A stretch of DNA of 64,000 nt from assembly GCF_000582685.1 (NCBI RefSeq), contig NZ_KK073768.1, positions 1,421,500 through 1,485,499 of the forward strand, written 5' to 3'. This DNA comes from [Scytonema hofmanni] UTEX 2349 (GTDB lineage: Bacteria; Cyanobacteriota; Cyanobacteriia; Cyanobacteriales; Nostocaceae). The notes beneath the pieces are model-generated. The model made no database searches and was not told where the DNA came from. It was given only the letters and a program-made list of their open reading frames with translations. How positions within the stretch are numbered: position 1 is the first letter of the stretch; the number at the start of each line of letters is the position of its first letter. Of the stretch, positions 34,737 to 43,570 are shown one piece after another. A program made the translations under genes and the position numbers.

Positions 34737-35522
34737 ATGAATTATAAAAAAATTCTCCAACGGGTAGAAAAATTACTTCCAAATACCTGGCTTTATCAAG
34801 TGCAATACATGCACTCTAGCTTACTAGAGGAGTGGATTTTGCGTCGTGGAAGTATGCCGCTAACATTTAGCAAAAAATCAGCGATGGTCTTTTCTCCACA
34901 TCAAGATGATGAAACTTTTGGTTGTGGTGGGATGATTGCCTTAAAAAGGGAACAGGGAATACCAGTAGTAGTAGCTTTTCTGACGGATGGACAGGGTTCA
35001 GTTGGGGAAGATTCGGAAATTAAAGATAAAATCATCCCAATTCGGAAACAAGAAGCAGTAACCGCATTAAGTATTTTAGGAGTTGAATCATCAGAAATTT
35101 ACTTTTTGGATAAAGTAGATGGAACATTGCGAGATTTAGAAGCATTGCAACGACAACAGACGATTGAGGAGATAGTTGAACTGCTTCAGAAGTATAAACC
35201 AGGGGAGGTCTACGTTCCACATCAAAAAGATTGTCATCAGGATCATGAAGCTGCATATGCCTTAGTCAAAGAAGCGATCGCGATAGCCCAAATTGAAGTT
35301 GAACTACTAGAGTATGCCATCTGGTTATTTTGGAGAGCACCGCTATTTATTATGCTGAAGTTGCAGGATATAGCAGATGCTTATCGACTTTCAATTTCAG
35401 CAGTTCAAGACAAAAAAAAGAGAGCGATCGCCTCATATTCTTCCCAAGTAGAAAGTCTACCCCCTGGCTTTATCAAGCGATTTTTAGGGACTTATGAAAT
35501 ATTCTTCAAAGTAGAATTCTAG
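34737..35522 (+). CDS. PIG-L / LmbE-family zinc deacetylase
   Basis: A zinc-dependent N-acetylglucosamine deacetylase-type protein of about 261 residues. The metal motif PHQDDETFG lies near residue 52 and the second metal motif HQDHEA near 165. TDGQGSVGEDSE and RKQEAVTALSILGV are also typical. Members deacetylate sugars on lipids, thiols or antibiotics. The ATG at 34737 is preferred to the TTG at 34719. The next gene, 107 bases on, is a GT4 glycosyltransferase. This pairing resembles the transferase-deacetylase pairs of sugar-conjugate pathways such as bacillithiol or glycolipid synthesis, but no third enzyme is nearby. Confidence 0.88.
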   Translation: MNYKKILQRVEKLLPNTWLYQVQYMHSSLLEEWILRRGSMPLTFSKKSAMVFSPHQDDETFGCGGMIALKREQGIPVVVAFLTDGQGSVGEDSEIKDKIIPIRKQEAVTALSILGVESSEIYFLDKVDGTLRDLEALQRQQTIEEIVELLQKYKPGEVYVPHQKDCHQDHEAAYALVKEAIAIAQIEVELLEYAIWLFWRAPLFIMLKLQDIADAYRLSISAVQDKKKRAIASYSSQVESLPPGFIKRFLGTYEIFFKVEF

Positions 35523-35629
35523 TAGCTGAAACTTGGAATAATATTTATTTTTAAGAGTTATGCAGAGGTTGCCTTTAAAGTCGTCAAGTTAATCAATTCA
35601 ATATCAGCGACCACTGTGGAGTAATTTAA

Positions 35630-36721
35630 ATGCGTATATTACATCTGACGAATCATGTACAAAAAATCGGTAACGGCATTGTGAATGTAGCAGTAGATTT
35701 AGCTTGTTTACAAGCAAAAGATGGTCACGAAGTTGCAATGGCATCTGCTGGCGGACAATATGAGATATTATTAGAAAGTTATGGTGGTCAACACTTTCAA
35801 TTAAATCAGTCTAGAACACCGCTGAATTTAATCAAAACACCTGGACATTATCGCGAAATCATACAAGAGTTTCAGCCAGATATCGTCCATGCACATATGA
35901 TGACAGGATCTGTGTTAGCAGCACTGTTTAAAAAGAACTTTGAATATAATTTAGTTACTACCGTACACAATGAATTTCAGCGTAGTGCAGTACTGATGGG
36001 GTTAGCCGATCGCGTAATTGCAGTTAGTAATGCAGTCGCAGATTCGATGGTACGTCGGGGTATACCGAGGAGAAAATTGCGAGTAGTGCCTAATGGTACA
36101 TTGGGTAGTCCACGCCATCGAAGTATTCTAGACTACCAACCGCTACCGCTACACCGTCCGGCGATCGCCACCGTAGCAGGAATGTATCAACGTAAAGGAG
36201 TTGGTGAGTTAATCGATGGCTTCATAATAATAGCTGCCGACTTTCCCGATGCTCATCTATATTTGGTGGGGGATGGTCCGGATCGCGCAATGTTTGAAGC
36301 AAAAGTGCAAAATACACCTTTTGCCTCGCGCATTCATTTTGAAGGCTTCCAGAGCGAACCGCAACGTTATATGCTAGCAACTGATATCTTCGTCCTCGCT
36401 TCATACCACGAATCCTTTGGTTTGGTTCTCACAGAAGCGCGGGAAGCTGGTTGCGCTATTATTGCCAGCGATGTAGACGGCATTCCTGAGACTTTAGATA
36501 ATGGACAAGCTGGTGTTTTGGTGCCACCTAAAGATAGCCGTGCTGTCGCAACTGCTATGAAGAAATTACTTAGTAACCCTTGGGAAATGGAAAAATGGAA
36601 ACACCAAGGGAAACAAAATATAGAGCGGTTTAGTGCTGCACGGGTAAATAAAGAAACACTCAATGTTTACCGTGAATTAGTACCAAACTACAATCTATGT
36701 CAAAGTAGTATGAGCGTTTAA
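35630..36721 (+). CDS. Glycosyltransferase family 4 (GT-B fold)
   Basis: A 363-residue retaining glycosyltransferase. The N-terminus RILHLTNHVQKIGNGIVNVAVDLA binds the acceptor. The C-terminal donor half has the PAIATVAGMYQRKGVGELIDGF segment near residue 180, YLVGDGPDR, and the EX7E region SYHESFGLVLTEAREAGCAIIASDVDGIPE near 262. GVLVPPKDSRAVATAM is the usual late helix. The acceptor is unknown. Same strand and close to the PIG-L deacetylase, suggesting that one glycosylates and the other deacetylates a common product. Confidence 0.9.
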   Translation: MRILHLTNHVQKIGNGIVNVAVDLACLQAKDGHEVAMASAGGQYEILLESYGGQHFQLNQSRTPLNLIKTPGHYREIIQEFQPDIVHAHMMTGSVLAALFKKNFEYNLVTTVHNEFQRSAVLMGLADRVIAVSNAVADSMVRRGIPRRKLRVVPNGTLGSPRHRSILDYQPLPLHRPAIATVAGMYQRKGVGELIDGFIIIAADFPDAHLYLVGDGPDRAMFEAKVQNTPFASRIHFEGFQSEPQRYMLATDIFVLASYHESFGLVLTEAREAGCAIIASDVDGIPETLDNGQAGVLVPPKDSRAVATAMKKLLSNPWEMEKWKHQGKQNIERFSAARVNKETLNVYRELVPNYNLCQSSMSV

Positions 36722-36847
36722 TATTTATGTGAAATTATAGGCGATCGCATTTCTTTTAGTATATGTAAAGGGGAATGCGATCGCTTTTCTCATGCCATTA
36801 CTAAAAACTTATCTTCTTCCCAAGAAAGTTTATTACTTACAATGTAA

Positions 36848-36868
36848 AGACGTTCCGGCGGAACGTCT
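36848..36868. repeat. Dispersed hairpin repeat copy
   Basis: AGACGTTCCGGCGGAACGTCT palindrome, same family as 32918-32940. Confidence 0.8.
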
Positions 36869-36964
36869 CTACGACGGTAGGTAGGTTTTTATTACTGTCA
36901 ATTAAAGGGACATGATATTACTATAGTTGACACATTATTGATTTTTTCAAAATTACCATTCAAA

Positions 36965-37597
36965 CTATCCTAACTTTTGCCTTACCCAAGCGCGAAACGA
37001 TTTCAGCAAAGCAATTTCCCCCATAGTTTTACTTTGCTGAATAAACCTGCTTATATCACTCACCGATACTATAGGAAAAGCAATACTAAATTCACACTCA
37101 ACATATTGCCCTTCTCTTAACTGATAAAATTTTAAATCTCGTCCGTTATATCTCCACAGTTCAGCGATACCAAGTGCGGAATAAATTCCTAATTTGTTAA
37201 CTGAACTGCTAGTTATATCAATTTCAATTGCTAAATCAGGTGCGGGATCTGTTTCTAAATTTAGAGTTTCTTTACCTCTAATAGCTAATTCATTCTGGAT
37301 AAAATAACAATTATCTGGTTCTATACCTCGTTTTGCGATTCTTCGCTTCAATGTTGTCGAACCAGCGCTTTTAATTTCAATTTCTAGTTCTTCAGCTAAA
37401 GCAACAATAAAATTGCCAAAATTACTTTTAGGATTTTCGTGTTCAAAAAGTGGAGTCATAATTTCTAAAGTGCCATCTTCATAAGCAAATCGGGAACCTC
37501 TATGCTCACCTGTTTCTGCTAGCAAGGTTTCAAAGGTTTCCCAGCTAATGTTGTGTAACACTGTTCTTTGTTCGGCAATGCTTGAAGTAGTAATCAT
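36965..37597 (-). CDS. Uma2-family (DUF820) putative endonuclease
   Basis: A 210-residue restriction-endonuclease-fold protein of the Uma2 family, greatly expanded in cyanobacteria. The N-terminal ISWETFETLLAETGEHRGSRFAYEDGTLEIM, the PDLAIEIDITSSS acidic catalytic motif with a following lysine (SVNK), and ELWRYNGRDLKFYQL are typical. Biological role is not established; many copies are associated with mobile DNA. Start at the ATG of MITTSSIAEQ. A small remnant-like frame follows upstream (37608-37835), which I do not call. Confidence 0.88.
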   Translation of the reverse strand: MITTSSIAEQRTVLHNISWETFETLLAETGEHRGSRFAYEDGTLEIMTPLFEHENPKSNFGNFIVALAEELEIEIKSAGSTTLKRRIAKRGIEPDNCYFIQNELAIRGKETLNLETDPAPDLAIEIDITSSSVNKLGIYSALGIAELWRYNGRDLKFYQLREGQYVECEFSIAFPIVSVSDISRFIQQSKTMGEIALLKSFRAWVRQKLG

Positions 37598-37794
37598 TTT
37601 TAAGTACTCATTCAGTCAGAATGCTAGATAAAATTCCCAAAATTTTACCTATATTATTAATATAGTATTCGCTTAAGTCAATCTCAACGTTCATATCCCC
37701 CACTTCTTGAAGAAGTCGGGGATATTGTTTTTCAATTACCCCATATACAGCAGATTTTAGGTTTAGGAGGTACATACAATCCAAAACCCTGTAA

Positions 37795-37815
37795 AGACGT
37801 TCCGTCGGAACGTCT
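37795..37815. repeat. Dispersed hairpin repeat copy
   Basis: AGACGTTCCGTCGGAACGTCT palindrome, same family as 32918-32940. Confidence 0.8.
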
Positions 37816-37920
37816 CTACGTGTATTTAATAACAACGCAATCTGTTATATTAAAATTGTGCCAATTACAAGCATGATTTGTTGCTAATAATTGACACAAA
37901 CAGTATTCAAATATTTTCTA

Positions 37921-39183
37921 TTAACCAAACAAACCACCGAAAAACTCCAGGGTATCTTTCAACGCTTTGATAAAAACATCAATTTCCTCGCGGGTATTGT
38001 AGAAAGATAAACTTGCTCTTGCGGTTGCGGCAAGACCTAAATAACGGTGTAATGGTTGAGTGCAGTGGTGTCCAGAACGGATAGCTACGCCTTCTTGATC
38101 TAATAATGTAGATAAGTCGTTAGCGTGAACTTCTCCAACTGTGAATGCAGCCAAAGCAGCTCTACCTTCTCCTTTAGCATCGGGTTTGGGACCATAAATT
38201 CTAATTTCGGGAATTTGCTGCAATTGCTCGAATAAATAAGCAGTTAATTCCGCTTCATAAGCGTGGATTTTATCCATGCCAATATTACTAAGATAATCTA
38301 TCGCCGCACCAAGAGCGATCGCTTCCCCAATTGCAGGAGTTCCAGCTTCAAATTTATGCGGTAATTCTGCGTAAGTGGAATGGTCTAAAAATACCTCAGC
38401 AATCATCTCACCACCACCAAAAAACGGTGGCATCGATTCCAACACATTCAACTTGCCATACAAAAAGCCTATCCCAGTTGGAGCGCACATTTTGTGACCA
38501 GAAGCAACTAACCAATCACAGTCAATTTGCTGCACGTCAACAGGCATATGAGGGACACTTTGGCAAGCATCAATTAATACTTTCGCACCATATTTATGCG
38601 CTAAAGCACAAATTTCTTGCACCGGGTTAATGCAACCCAAAGTGTTAGAAACGTGTACCGTTGACACCAATTTAGTTTTATCAGAAAGCAGAGTTTTGAA
38701 CTGTTCTAAATCAAAAGTTTCTTCAGATGTCAATTCGACAAACTTCAGCACCGCACCCGTCTTTTGCGCCACCAATTGCCAAGGTACAATATTACTGTGG
38801 TGTTCCATCACCGACAGAATAATTTCATCTCCCGGTTGCAAATTGTTCATTCCCCAACTGTAGGCTATCAGATTAATCGCCTCAGAAGCGTTGCGGGTGT
38901 AGATAATTTCCTGACGAGATGCAGCATTGATAAATTTAGTAACTTTATCTCGCGTTCCTTCATAAGCATCGGTAGCTTTCGCGCTGAGGGTATGCGCTCC
39001 GCGATGGACGTTAGCGTTATACTGCTCGTAATAATCTCGCAGCTTATTAATTACCTGCAAAGGTTTTTGTGAGGTAGCAGCATTATCGAGGTAAATCAAA
39101 GGTTTGCCGTTGACTTCTTGATTTAATATTGGGAAGTCAGCGCGAACTTGATCGGCAAGGGTTTTTGTTTTGGTGAAAGTCAT
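37921..39183 (-). CDS. sufS: Cysteine desulfurase SufS
   Basis: A PLP enzyme of 420 residues that takes sulfur from cysteine and passes it to the SUF iron-sulfur assembly machinery. The PLP lysine is in VASGHKMCAP near residue 229. The catalytic cysteine is in RSGHHCTQPLHRYL near 367. The N-terminal NGKPLIYLDNAATSQKP block is diagnostic of group II desulfurases. Last gene of the sufBCDS operon, 78 bases after sufD. All active residues are intact. Confidence 0.97.
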   Translation of the reverse strand: MTFTKTKTLADQVRADFPILNQEVNGKPLIYLDNAATSQKPLQVINKLRDYYEQYNANVHRGAHTLSAKATDAYEGTRDKVTKFINAASRQEIIYTRNASEAINLIAYSWGMNNLQPGDEIILSVMEHHSNIVPWQLVAQKTGAVLKFVELTSEETFDLEQFKTLLSDKTKLVSTVHVSNTLGCINPVQEICALAHKYGAKVLIDACQSVPHMPVDVQQIDCDWLVASGHKMCAPTGIGFLYGKLNVLESMPPFFGGGEMIAEVFLDHSTYAELPHKFEAGTPAIGEAIALGAAIDYLSNIGMDKIHAYEAELTAYLFEQLQQIPEIRIYGPKPDAKGEGRAALAAFTVGEVHANDLSTLLDQEGVAIRSGHHCTQPLHRYLGLAATARASLSFYNTREEIDVFIKALKDTLEFFGGLFG

Positions 39184-39261
39184 ACTATTTTGGATTTATG
39201 ATTTTAACCGCACATGTACGCAGATGAACGCGGATATTTTTTTGTTGCATCTGCGGGTAAT

Positions 39262-40653
39262 TTAAAATTTACTCACGGTTTGCGTGAGAGTTTCGCGGAG
39301 GGAAGGAATTGGTATTTGGTTGATAATTTCAGCCGCGAAAGCGTTAATTAATAAGTTGCGAGCATCATTAGCATTGATACCCCGGCTTTGTAGATAAAAT
39401 ATTTCATCATCTTCCAATTGACTAACAGTTGCACCGTGAGCGCATTTAACATTATCTGCCGTAATTTCCAACTGCGGCTTAGTATCAACTCTGGCTTTAG
39501 ATGATAGTAGCAGGTTGCGATTTAATTGCGTGGCATCAGTTAACTGTGCAAGTTTCGGGACAAAAACTTTGCCATTGAATACAGCGTGAGCGCGATCGCC
39601 TACAATACACTTATGCAATTGCCGACTAACGCTGTGGGGATGATTAAGAGCGATCGCACTGTGAGTATCACCCAGTTGCTTCCCCTTAATCATCGTCAAC
39701 CCATTTAAAGTAGTTTCCGTTTGCTCACCAGTTTGGAAAATCTCTAAATTGTGACGCGAAAACCTTCCACCCAAACTTACCGCATTACAACTATATCGAC
39801 TACAACGAGCTTGCATCACCGCAGTCTTACCGATGTGAAAAGCCTCAGCACCATCAGACTCAATCCGAGTATGACTAACCTGAGCATTCTCCTCAACCCA
39901 AACCTCCGTCACCGCATTATTAAAATAAACCCTCTCCTCCTCTGCGTTCTCTGCCTCTCTGTGAGTCCAGCCGCCGTCTTGGCGGTTTCCGTCACGATGG
40001 GGGACTGGCGAACCCGAAGGGCGGTTCGTATACTCCTCCACCAAAGTTACCTGCGAACCACTTTCCGCTACCACCAAACAACGCGGTAAAGAAATCCTCC
40101 CCTCACCGTCAGCAACAAACACCAAAGAAATCGGTGTTTCCACCACCACATTCTTCCCTACCCACACCACAGCCGCATCAGTCATACCAGCAGTATTCAG
40201 AGCCGTAAACACCTCGCGATCGCCTGATGCTTGTGCCAAATATTGCCGCACCCGCTCATCATAACCCCCAGGTAAATTAGCCAAATTGCTAACCACAACC
40301 CCATCAGGTAAACCAGAAACAGCTGATAACTCAGGTGCATAAACACCATTCACAAAAACCAAAGAGTTATTATTCCTTTCCGGTAAAAGAAAAGGCGTAA
40401 TATTTGGTAAAAACGTCTCTACATTGTTATTAAATTGCACCTCGCGCAAAGCCGACAAATCAGCAAAACGCCATTCTTCATCGCGGGTAGTAGGAAGTCT
40501 TGATTGACGCACCCAATCAGCAGCACTTGAGCGCACATCTTGCAACCAACCCTCTGACTTTGATGCAACTACTTTATCTAACAACCCACTCAGAAAAGCA
40601 TCTTTATCCACCAAAGTGTTAGAAATCCGACTTGGAGAAACTTCAATCGACAT
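39262..40653 (-). CDS. sufD: Fe-S cluster assembly protein SufD with repeat-derived insertion
   Basis: Scaffold partner in the SufBC2D complex. The 463-residue protein has the expected beta-helix core (NAVTEVWVEENAQVSHTRIE, HIGKTAVMQARCSRY, QLHKCIVGDRAHAVFNGKVFV) and the C-terminal helical domain with CAHGATVSQL and YLQSRGI. An in-frame insertion of about 30 residues lies between QVTLVEEYT and VYFNNAVTEV (DNA about 39931-40028). It is made of dispersed repeats and is not seen in the SufD family. Its ATG overlaps the sufC stop (TAATG), indicating translational coupling. Confidence 0.95.
   Translation of the reverse strand: MSIEVSPSRISNTLVDKDAFLSGLLDKVVASKSEGWLQDVRSSAADWVRQSRLPTTRDEEWRFADLSALREVQFNNNVETFLPNITPFLLPERNNNSLVFVNGVYAPELSAVSGLPDGVVVSNLANLPGGYDERVRQYLAQASGDREVFTALNTAGMTDAAVVWVGKNVVVETPISLVFVADGEGRISLPRCLVVAESGSQVTLVEEYTNRPSGSPVPHRDGNRQDGGWTHREAENAEEERVYFNNAVTEVWVEENAQVSHTRIESDGAEAFHIGKTAVMQARCSRYSCNAVSLGGRFSRHNLEIFQTGEQTETTLNGLTMIKGKQLGDTHSAIALNHPHSVSRQLHKCIVGDRAHAVFNGKVFVPKLAQLTDATQLNRNLLLSSKARVDTKPQLEITADNVKCAHGATVSQLEDDEIFYLQSRGINANDARNLLINAFAAEIINQIPIPSLRETLTQTVSKF
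39931..40028. repeat. Composite dispersed repeats inserted in sufD
   Basis: Three repeat types sit side by side: CTCCTCTGCGTTCTCTGCC, a CCGCC-GTCTT-GGCGG hairpin, and GGCGAACCCGAAGGGCG. The last type recurs at 4272-4288 inside the kinase gene. Together they add about 30 codons without a stop or frameshift. Confidence 0.75.
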
Positions 40654-41435
40654 TACACACCCACCTCAGTTCCTTCCAACACCCAGTCATAACCGCGAGC
40701 TTCCAACTCCAGCGCCAAATCCTTACCACCACACATGAGAATCTGCCCCTGAGCCATCACATGCACGTAATCTGGCACAATATAATTAAGTAACCGCTGA
40801 TAGTGAGTAATCATAATCGTCGCATTTTCCGGATTTGCCAGCTGGTTTACTCCATTCGCGACAATCTTTAGCGCATCAATATCCAAACCAGAATCTGTCT
40901 CATCCAAAATCGCCAACTTTGGTTCTAACAGTGCCATTTGCAGAATTTCATTCCGCTTCTTCTCACCACCAGAGAAACCCTCATTCAGACTTCGATTCAG
41001 AAAAGCCGGATTCATCTTCACAACATCCAGCTTTTCTTCAATCAAATCATCAAAATCAAACGTATCAATTTCTTCTAAACCCTGCGCTTTCCGGCGAGAA
41101 TTATAAGCTACCCGCAAGAAATCCAAATTACTCACACCGGGAATTTCCAACGGATATTGAAACGCCAAAAATACACCACTTCTTGCGCGTTCTTCCGGTT
41201 CCATTTCCAGCAAATTCTGTCCCTGGAAAATTACCTCACCACCAGTTACCTCATACGCTGGATGTCCAGCCAAAACCTTAGAAAAAGTACTTTTACCAGA
41301 ACCATTCGGTCCCATAATCGCATGAACTTCGCCCGATTTAACCTCAATATTCACACCCTTGAGAATCGGCGTACCATTAACATTAGCCGTCAAATCCCGT
41401 ACTGACAGCACAACTTCACTATTTTCAATAATCAT
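40653..41435 (-). CDS. sufC: Fe-S cluster assembly ATPase SufC
   Basis: The ABC-type ATPase of the SufBC2D scaffold, 260 residues. Walker A is GPNGSGKSTFSK near residue 42, the Q-loop is LAFQYPLEIPGV, and the signature LNEGFSGGEKKRNEIL lies near 149. Walker B is LAILDETDSGLD and the H-loop ITHYQRLL. Cytoplasmic. Separated from sufB by 70 bases holding a hairpin and overlapping sufD by one base. Confidence 0.98.
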   Translation of the reverse strand: MIIENSEVVLSVRDLTANVNGTPILKGVNIEVKSGEVHAIMGPNGSGKSTFSKVLAGHPAYEVTGGEVIFQGQNLLEMEPEERARSGVFLAFQYPLEIPGVSNLDFLRVAYNSRRKAQGLEEIDTFDFDDLIEEKLDVVKMNPAFLNRSLNEGFSGGEKKRNEILQMALLEPKLAILDETDSGLDIDALKIVANGVNQLANPENATIMITHYQRLLNYIVPDYVHVMAQGQILMCGGKDLALELEARGYDWVLEGTEVGV

Positions 41436-41455
41436 CTTCTCTCTCTTATTTCTTT

Positions 41456-41504
41456 CGTAGTAAGCGCTTCAGCGCTTGAGAAAAGCACTGAAGTGCTTAC
41501 TACG
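41456..41504. repeat. Hairpin between sufB and sufC
   Basis: Imperfect inverted repeat (CGTAGTAAGCGCTTCAGCGC against GCACTGAAGTGCTTACTACG). It is a dispersed palindrome placed in the operon gap and may affect relative expression or mRNA processing of sufB and sufC. Confidence 0.75.
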
Positions 41505-41505
41505 G

Positions 41506-42945
41506 TTAACCAACACTACCTTCCAACTTCAGACTCAACAGCTTATCAGCTTCCACCGCAAATTCCATTGGCAACTGATTAAACACATCCTTACAGAAGC
41601 CACTAATCATCATCGAAACCGCATCTTCACTAGAAATGCCGCGCTGTGCAAAGTAAAATAATTGGTCTTCCCCAATCTTAGAAGTAGAAGCTTCATGCTC
41701 CACCTTCGCTGCCTTATTTTGCACCTGAATATATGGGAAAGTATTTGCGTGAGCATTATCCCCAATTAGCATCGAGTCGCACTGCGAATAATTTCGCGCT
41801 CCTTCTGCCTTCGGATTTATTTTCACCAAACCGCGATAGCTATTACTAGAGTTACCAGCAGAAATTCCCTTAGAGATAATCGTGCTGCGAGTGTTCTTAC
41901 CAACGTGAATCATCTTGCTTCCCGTGTCAGCTTGCTGCATATGATTTGTCAGCGCTACCGAGTAAAATTCACCTACAGAATTATCGCCCACCAACACGCA
42001 GCTAGGATACTTCCAAGTAATAGCAGAACCTGTTTCTACCTGCGTCCAGGAAATCTTGGAATTTACACCCTGACACAAACCGCGTTTGGTGACAAAGTTG
42101 TAAATACCACCTTTGCCTTTTTCATCGCCGGCGTACCAATTCTGCACGGTGGAGTATTTAATTTCGGCGTTGTCCAGAGCAACAAGTTCCACCACAGCCG
42201 CGTGTAACTGATTGGTATCGTACATTGGCGCGGTACAGCCTTCCAAGTAGGAAACATAGCTGCCTTCTTCCGCAACAATCAAGGTACGCTCAAATTGTCC
42301 AGTATCGCCGCTGTTTATTCGGAAATAGGTAGACAATTCCATCGGACATTTTACGCCTTTAGGAATATAGACAAATGAACCATCGCTAAATACGGCAGCA
42401 TTCAGCGCCGCGAAGTAGTTATCTCCTGCGGGAACAACGCTACCCAGGTACTTTTGTATTAGTTCGGGATATTCCTGCAATGCTTCGGAAATTGAGCAGA
42501 AAATAACGCCATCTTTGAGCAGCTTTTCTTTAAATGTAGTGGCAACAGAAACGCTATCGAAAATGGCATCTACAGCCACGTTTCCTAGACGCTTTTGTTC
42601 TGAGAGGGGAATGCCTAGCTTCTCAAAGGTTTCCAAGAGGGTGGGATCTAGTTCATCCAAGCTGTTAAGCTTTTTCTTCGCTTGTTTCGGCGCAGAATAA
42701 TAGATGATATCCTGATAATTAATTGGCGGATACTTCACACTGTGCCAAGTTGGTTCGGTCATTTTTAGCCAATGACGGTAGGCTCTGAGGCGAAACTCTA
42801 GCATGAATTCTGGCTCGTTCTTCTTGCTGGAGATCAAGCGGACAACATCTTCGCTTAACCCACGGGGAATGGTGTCTGCCTCAATATTGGTGACAAAGCC
42901 ATACTTGTAAGGCTGATTGACTAAGGTTTTAACAGTGGCACTCAT
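41506..42945 (-). CDS. sufB: Fe-S cluster assembly protein SufB
   Basis: Core scaffold of the SUF system, 479 residues. Family blocks: FMLEFRLRAYRHWLKM near residue 48, the YIPKGVKCPMELSTYFRIN segment near 195, YLEGCTAPMYDTNQLHAAVVEL near 236, GVNSKISWTQVETGSAITWKYPSC near 295, and SMMISGFCKDVFNQLPMEFAVE at the end. Candidate ligand cysteines are conserved. First gene of sufBCDS. Its start faces a 625-base gap before the divergent sufR; in that gap the first 130 bases contain a CCGTCC/GGACGG hairpin (42969-42985). Confidence 0.98.
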   Translation of the reverse strand: MSATVKTLVNQPYKYGFVTNIEADTIPRGLSEDVVRLISSKKNEPEFMLEFRLRAYRHWLKMTEPTWHSVKYPPINYQDIIYYSAPKQAKKKLNSLDELDPTLLETFEKLGIPLSEQKRLGNVAVDAIFDSVSVATTFKEKLLKDGVIFCSISEALQEYPELIQKYLGSVVPAGDNYFAALNAAVFSDGSFVYIPKGVKCPMELSTYFRINSGDTGQFERTLIVAEEGSYVSYLEGCTAPMYDTNQLHAAVVELVALDNAEIKYSTVQNWYAGDEKGKGGIYNFVTKRGLCQGVNSKISWTQVETGSAITWKYPSCVLVGDNSVGEFYSVALTNHMQQADTGSKMIHVGKNTRSTIISKGISAGNSSNSYRGLVKINPKAEGARNYSQCDSMLIGDNAHANTFPYIQVQNKAAKVEHEASTSKIGEDQLFYFAQRGISSEDAVSMMISGFCKDVFNQLPMEFAVEADKLLSLKLEGSVG

Positions 42946-43104
42946 CGAAACTCCTTGGGTCTGAAAACCCGTCCTTGTAGGACGGCTTTATATTTGCACC
43001 ATTATCGCCTTGGGATTGTTTAATTTGGTGTGCCATTGTATTGCACTTTCAAATGGGACAATTACCATTTCAAATGTCACAATCCTGTACGCATAATGTT
43101 TGGA

Positions 43105-43450
43105 CTTGCGTCCCTCCCTTGCGGGGTGATGTTAGCTTAGACCAGTTATAAGAGCTTGTTAGGCTTGCAACACTAAACCAGTGACCTTAGTTTTGTTTAA
43201 TCACAAGCGACAGAGCGGGGGACTAGCTTCGCATCCCAAGGTGTCGTGACTCAAATAACGGCTACCTATTTCTAGGTGGTCGGGTCAGAATGGCTTGTTA
43301 GATTTCTCTTTCAAGCCTCAGCATGACGGCTGAGGTTCCTGACCAGTTCTTTTCTCTCTCTCGTGTTCTCTTTTCGGTGTCTCTTTCAGGATGGGAGACG
43401 GGCAGTGAGCCGATTTCCCTTCATCGTTAACCCAGAGTGGTTACGGGCTG
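43105..43450 (+). ncRNA. Candidate structured RNA (possibly orphan IscB omega-RNA/HEARO-like)
   Basis: There is no ORF, yet the sequence is GC-richer than nearby spacers and folds extensively. Stems: CGACA 43208-43212 with TGTCG 43242-43246, enclosing GGGA/TCCC (43219-43222/43234-43237). ACCTA/TAGGT pair at 43264-43277. A three-way junction is closed by GGTCAG/CTGACC (43283-43288/43339-43344), with arms GGCTTG/CAAGCC (43292-43297/43312-43317) and TCAG/CTGA (43318-43333). Size and layout recall the RNA placed just upstream of iscB genes (HEARO), here without the gene. Orientation toward sufR is assumed from that model. The family assignment is a guess; the structure is visible. Confidence 0.45.
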
Positions 43451-43474
43451 TTACAATAAGGATGGAGAGTAAAA

Positions 43475-43488
43475 CAACAAGTTAGTTG
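43475..43488. promoter_or_regulatory. SufR operator box 1
   Basis: CAAC-AAGTTA-GTTG, flanked by further matching bases (AACAAC/GTTGTT). This is the CAAC-N6-GTTG palindrome described for SufR binding in cyanobacteria. About 85 bases before sufR. Confidence 0.8.
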
Positions 43489-43519
43489 TTTAAGTTATCT
43501 TCATTTTACGCTAGATTAA

Positions 43520-43533
43520 CAACAAGAATGTTG
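43520..43533. promoter_or_regulatory. SufR operator box 2
   Basis: CAAC-AAGAAT-GTTG, a second perfect CAAC-N6-GTTG palindrome, 38 bases before the sufR start. Supports autoregulation of sufR. Confidence 0.8.
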
Positions 43534-43570
43534 TCAAAGTGAAATTTCCTAATTATTTTTCAGGACTAAG

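Noticed and set aside
37608..37835. 75-residue minus-strand ORF before the Uma2 gene
   Set aside because: Its first residues (RRDVPTERLY) are translated from the GAGACGTTCC hairpin repeat, and the rest matches nothing I know; it may be a gene remnant but cannot be supported.
38331..38630. Plus-strand ORFs opposite sufS, sufC and sufB (38331, 40835, 41905 and others)
   Set aside because: Shadows of the well-identified suf genes; composition follows the antisense strand.
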